This document shows, in pieces, positions 16,282 to 18,870 of a DNA stretch of 18,870 bases. Where the stretch lies: assembly GCA_009785015.1 (NCBI GenBank), contig WQXD01000046.1, positions 1-18,870 of the forward strand. The letters are read 5' to 3'. Origin of the DNA: Oscillospiraceae bacterium (GTDB taxonomy: Bacteria; Bacillota_A; Clostridia; Oscillospirales; WRJC01). Numbering within the stretch: the first letter of the stretch is position 1; the number at the start of each line of letters is the position of its first letter. The notes under the pieces were generated by a model. That model saw nothing but the letters and a program-made list of their open reading frames with translations, did no database searches and was not told where the DNA came from. The position numbers and the translations under genes are program-made.

Positions 16282-18692
16282 TGTTGTAGTTCGTCTCCCT
16301 TGACAATGCCGCGACATTCTTTGCCGTAACCCGAATTTTGCCCGTTTTTCAAATAACGTTTCAGAATATTCAGCATGTTGTTATATTCAATCGGTTTTCC
16401 GATATGGCCGTTCATACCAACGGCTAAGCATTTCTCAATATCTTCCTTAAATACGTTCGCCGTCATGGCGATTATGGGGATCTTTTCGGCCTCCTGCGTA
16501 CCAAGCGCCCGGATAGCCCGCGTCGCCGTCAAGCCGTCCATTTCCGGCATCTGCAAATCCATCAGAATTATATCGTAACGCTTTGGCGAGGCGCAAAACA
16601 ATCGCACGGCCTCCAGTCCGTTTTCCGCGCAGTCGATTTCAAGACATGTGGGTTCGAGAAATGCCTGCACGATTTCCCGGTTGATTTCCATATCTTCGAC
16701 CAAAAGCAGAACATACCCTTTAAAGGTTTCCTTTATCGATATTTCGGTTTCCGGTTCCGGATTGGCATCGGCGCGGCCCTCCGGGGCGCGCTCCAGCCTG
16801 ACGGTAAAGGAGAAAGCGGCTCCTTTGCCGAGTTCGGATTCGATCCGTATTTCGCCGCCCATAAGCTCGATGATGCGCTTTGAAATGGCGAGGCCGAGCC
16901 CGGTTTCCCCATATTTTCTCGATGTGGTGCTCTCCGCCTGCTCAAAGGGGGTAAAAATCCGCTCCTGCTGCTCCGGGCTGATTCCGATGCCCGTGTCTGC
17001 GACTTCGATTTGTATCGTACACAAGCCGGCTTCCTCCCCCACAAGCTGCAAACGCAGCGAAACAGACCCCTCCTCCGGCGTGAATTTGACCGCGTTGGAC
17101 AGCAGGTTCGTCATCACCTGGGCCAGCCGCTGGTCGTCGCCTGTCAGCCTTTGCGGAATCTGCGGGTCGAGGCGCACCGAAAAGCTTTGATTTTTTTCGC
17201 TTATGCGGAACTCCGTGACATTGACGACCGTTTGCAGCATTTTCTCAAAATTGAATTCCACGCGGGACAATTCGAGTTTGTCCGACTCTATTTTTGACAT
17301 ATCGAGGACGTCGTTGATGACGCCGAGCAGATGCGAAGAGGCTCCTTCGATTTTTTCAAAGGCGTAATCCTTTTTCCCTATGTCCCCCGTGGATTTTCCG
17401 ATTGTGGTCATGCCGATTATGGCGTTCATCGGAGTTCTGATTTCATGGCTCATGTTGGAAAGGAAATTGCTTTTGGCGCGGCTGGCCGCTTTGGCTTTTT
17501 CCAAAGCGGAAGCGAGCTCTTTGGTCATCGCTTTGAAACGGTTCCATGATTCCTGTATAATCCGCGCCAATTCGCCGATTTCATCGTTGCGGTCCTCGCC
17601 GAAAACTTCGTTTTCGCCGTCGCCGGGGTCGGAGACGCTGAGTGCCAGGCTTTTTAAGGGAACGAGAACAAACCGGCGCGTCACGGCGGTATTCACCAGC
17701 GTATAGATTATAAAGGCGGATGTGAGAACAAAAACCAACGGAAGAAGGTGCGCCGCGCTGAACAGGGAATTGCCATTGAAAAACGTGACCACCATCCAGT
17801 CGGAATTGGCTATCGGGGCGATGGAAACATAACCGTATGCCCCCTTGGACAGCTTGGTTATCTTCGGCCGCGTATCTAAGCTGAAATAACCGTCGATATC
17901 GGATAAAAATGAATTGACTATGGCGGGAAAAGCGGGATCGGCGACCTCGTCGTATATATGCCGCTTGGCCTCTTCGGCGTCATGTTCGTCAAAACTGCTG
18001 GCCAGACAAATGATACCCTCCTTATTTATGACAAAACCCTTGACATTGGTTTCGTCATATCTGGCAAACATGGAACGGAGCATGGTGCCGACCCGGAGCC
18101 CGGCGCAGAACACACCGACGGTTTCACCGTCGGATATGACTTTATGGTTGATCCATATGCGCCATTCATCAGTGACCTTGTCGACGTCTATGTTGAAAGC
18201 GTATTCGTCGCCGGAGGCGAGCAGGCCGAAATACCACGCATTGTACGGATCTTCAGCAACCAAGACGTCAAAGGGCGCGAATTCATCGACGGACCCTCCC
18301 GTAATCGAAAATTCGTTTAACGATTTATTGATTGCGAAATACAGCTCGCCGCTGCCAAGCAGGCCCATGTAGTCCATCATCTCGTTGTACGCCGCGGCTT
18401 TTTTCTCCGGATCGCCTTCGTCGGCAAACCAGTCGGTCACCGCTTTGGAACGCGCCACCTTCTGCACCAAGGCAAAATCGCGGCCTATATTCAAATTGAA
18501 CTTGTCCACCGCCTCCAGTGAATAAAAATACGCGAAGTCCTCCGAGGCCCTGCCGGCGACGCCCATGACCAACACGGAGGCGATGACGGCAGTAAAAATG
18601 AGAATGAAAATGAGCAGGACTATGTTTACATTCCGTATGCGGGCAGTAATTTTACCGCTTTTGGCTTGTTTGTCTTTTGATCTTGTTTTCAT
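16278..18692 (-). CDS. Hybrid histidine kinase, Cache sensor-HAMP-HisKA-HATPase-REC
   Basis: An 804-residue membrane kinase. A first membrane helix (about 22-46), an outside Cache-like sensor domain (about 47-312; DEWRIWINHKVISDG and GYVSIAPIANSDW are typical of dCache folds), a second helix (about 314-335) and a HAMP region (about 336-390) come first. HisKA has His416 in FLSNMSHEIRTPMN. The ATPase has NLLSNAVKFTP (Asn533), DTGIG (Asp566) and a G2 box reading GETGLGL (595-601), with Glu596 where Gly is usual. The single receiver has Asp667, phospho-Asp712 in LMDLQMPEMDG and Lys766. A 22-residue tail of no known function follows. Ligand is unknown; Cache domains often bind small metabolites. 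GGAG lies 12 bases before the ATG. It is first in the operon and coupled by ATGA to its paralogue. Confidence 0.92.
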   Translation of the reverse strand: MKTRSKDKQAKSGKITARIRNVNIVLLIFILIFTAVIASVLVMGVAGRASEDFAYFYSLEAVDKFNLNIGRDFALVQKVARSKAVTDWFADEGDPEKKAAAYNEMMDYMGLLGSGELYFAINKSLNEFSITGGSVDEFAPFDVLVAEDPYNAWYFGLLASGDEYAFNIDVDKVTDEWRIWINHKVISDGETVGVFCAGLRVGTMLRSMFARYDETNVKGFVINKEGIICLASSFDEHDAEEAKRHIYDEVADPAFPAIVNSFLSDIDGYFSLDTRPKITKLSKGAYGYVSIAPIANSDWMVVTFFNGNSLFSAAHLLPLVFVLTSAFIIYTLVNTAVTRRFVLVPLKSLALSVSDPGDGENEVFGEDRNDEIGELARIIQESWNRFKAMTKELASALEKAKAASRAKSNFLSNMSHEIRTPMNAIIGMTTIGKSTGDIGKKDYAFEKIEGASSHLLGVINDVLDMSKIESDKLELSRVEFNFEKMLQTVVNVTEFRISEKNQSFSVRLDPQIPQRLTGDDQRLAQVMTNLLSNAVKFTPEEGSVSLRLQLVGEEAGLCTIQIEVADTGIGISPEQQERIFTPFEQAESTTSRKYGETGLGLAISKRIIELMGGEIRIESELGKGAAFSFTVRLERAPEGRADANPEPETEISIKETFKGYVLLLVEDMEINREIVQAFLEPTCLEIDCAENGLEAVRLFCASPKRYDIILMDLQMPEMDGLTATRAIRALGTQEAEKIPIIAMTANVFKEDIEKCLAVGMNGHIGKPIEYNNMLNILKRYLKNGQNSGYGKECRGIVKGDELQQ

Positions 18693-18749
18693 CTGATTAC
18701 GCCCCTCCCGGCCGCATCCGTTTTTACGATTTTTTCAATCCCCCAAAAT

Positions 18750-18775
18750 TCCGCATAGAGCCTCCGCATAGAGCC
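18750..18775 (-). repeat. 13-bp perfect tandem repeat at the kinase operon start site
   Basis: Two exact copies of TCCGCATAGAGCC (plus strand) at 18750-18762 and 18763-18775. The second abuts the -10 box of the leftward promoter, so the pair covers the expected transcription start (near 18769) and first transcribed bases. It could be a double operator or could act in the early transcript. Confidence 0.8.
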
Positions 18776-18804
18776 ATTATACCACCATTTGCGGGATTTG
18801 TCAA
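18776..18804 (-). promoter_or_regulatory. Perfect sigma-A promoter of the hybrid kinase operon
   Basis: Minus strand TTGACA (18799-18804), a 17-bp spacer and TATAAT (18776-18781), again with TGG before the -10, as at 5879-5907. Leader to the ATG at 18692 is about 77 bases and contains the 13-bp tandem repeat. The remaining sequence to the window end (18805-18870) is AT-rich with no gene seen. Confidence 0.85.
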
Positions 18805-18870
18805 TATGTATTTCAAGCCGCGCACTCAAAACTTTTCAAAACCCGGCGAAAAATTTACAATTTTCAACCG

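Noticed and set aside
1..18870. CRISPR array, tRNA, rRNA or insertion-sequence ends
   Set aside because: No regularly spaced repeats, cloverleaf, rRNA core sequence or transposase with terminal repeats was seen; the left-edge Rpn-type fragment is not by itself an insertion sequence.

Overview
The window looks like chromosomal DNA of an anaerobic Firmicute of the Clostridia/Oscillospiraceae type. The reasons are strong GGAGG ribosome sites, near-consensus sigma-A promoters, a Gram-positive style membrane-anchored surface protein, and a gene mix (DUF4091, DUF5107, GH116-like, URO-D family, orphan sugar-binding lipoprotein, Cache hybrid kinases) typical of glycan-using gut or rumen Clostridia. 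Most genes are GC-rich. Three stretches are clearly more AT-rich: the fragment at the left edge, the two-gene cassette at 11763-12430, and the intergenic regulatory regions. No rRNA, tRNA, insertion sequence or CRISPR array was seen, and no gene-free stretch exceeds 300 bases (largest 187).

Layout. 1-303: 3' end of an Rpn/PD-(D/E)XK-type nuclease gene. 435-2009 (+): DUF4091 glycoside-hydrolase-like protein. It converges with a minus-strand group read from 5800 down to 2032: a secreted carbohydrate-binding surface protein, a dihydrodipicolinate-synthase-family lyase/aldolase, and a DUF5107-TPR protein; the last two overlap by ATGA. 5801-5987 is a divergent promoter region. It drives that group leftwards and, rightwards, a tight plus-strand operon: ABC exporter-type transporter, cytoplasmic GH116-like glycosidase, and solute-binding lipoprotein (5988-11744). 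11763-12430 (-) is an AT-rich pair: a small protein that may have an ADP-ribosyltransferase-like fold, coupled to a free-standing copy of EF-Tu domain 3. 12595-13614 (+) is a URO-D family protein. 13606-18692 (-) is a two-gene operon of paralogous hybrid histidine kinases behind a perfect consensus promoter with a 13-bp tandem repeat at the start site.

Together the accessory genes suggest a small glycan or oligosaccharide utilisation locus: sensing by the membrane kinases, capture by the surface protein and lipoprotein, cleavage in the cytoplasm by the GH116 and DUF4091 proteins, and further conversion by the aldolase-family and DUF5107 proteins. The import permease and any DNA-binding response regulator are not in the window. 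The most unusual items are the EF-Tu-domain-3 cassette, a 25-bp element (24/25 identical) in inverted orientation on both sides of the surface-protein gene, and the start-site tandem repeat of the kinase operon.
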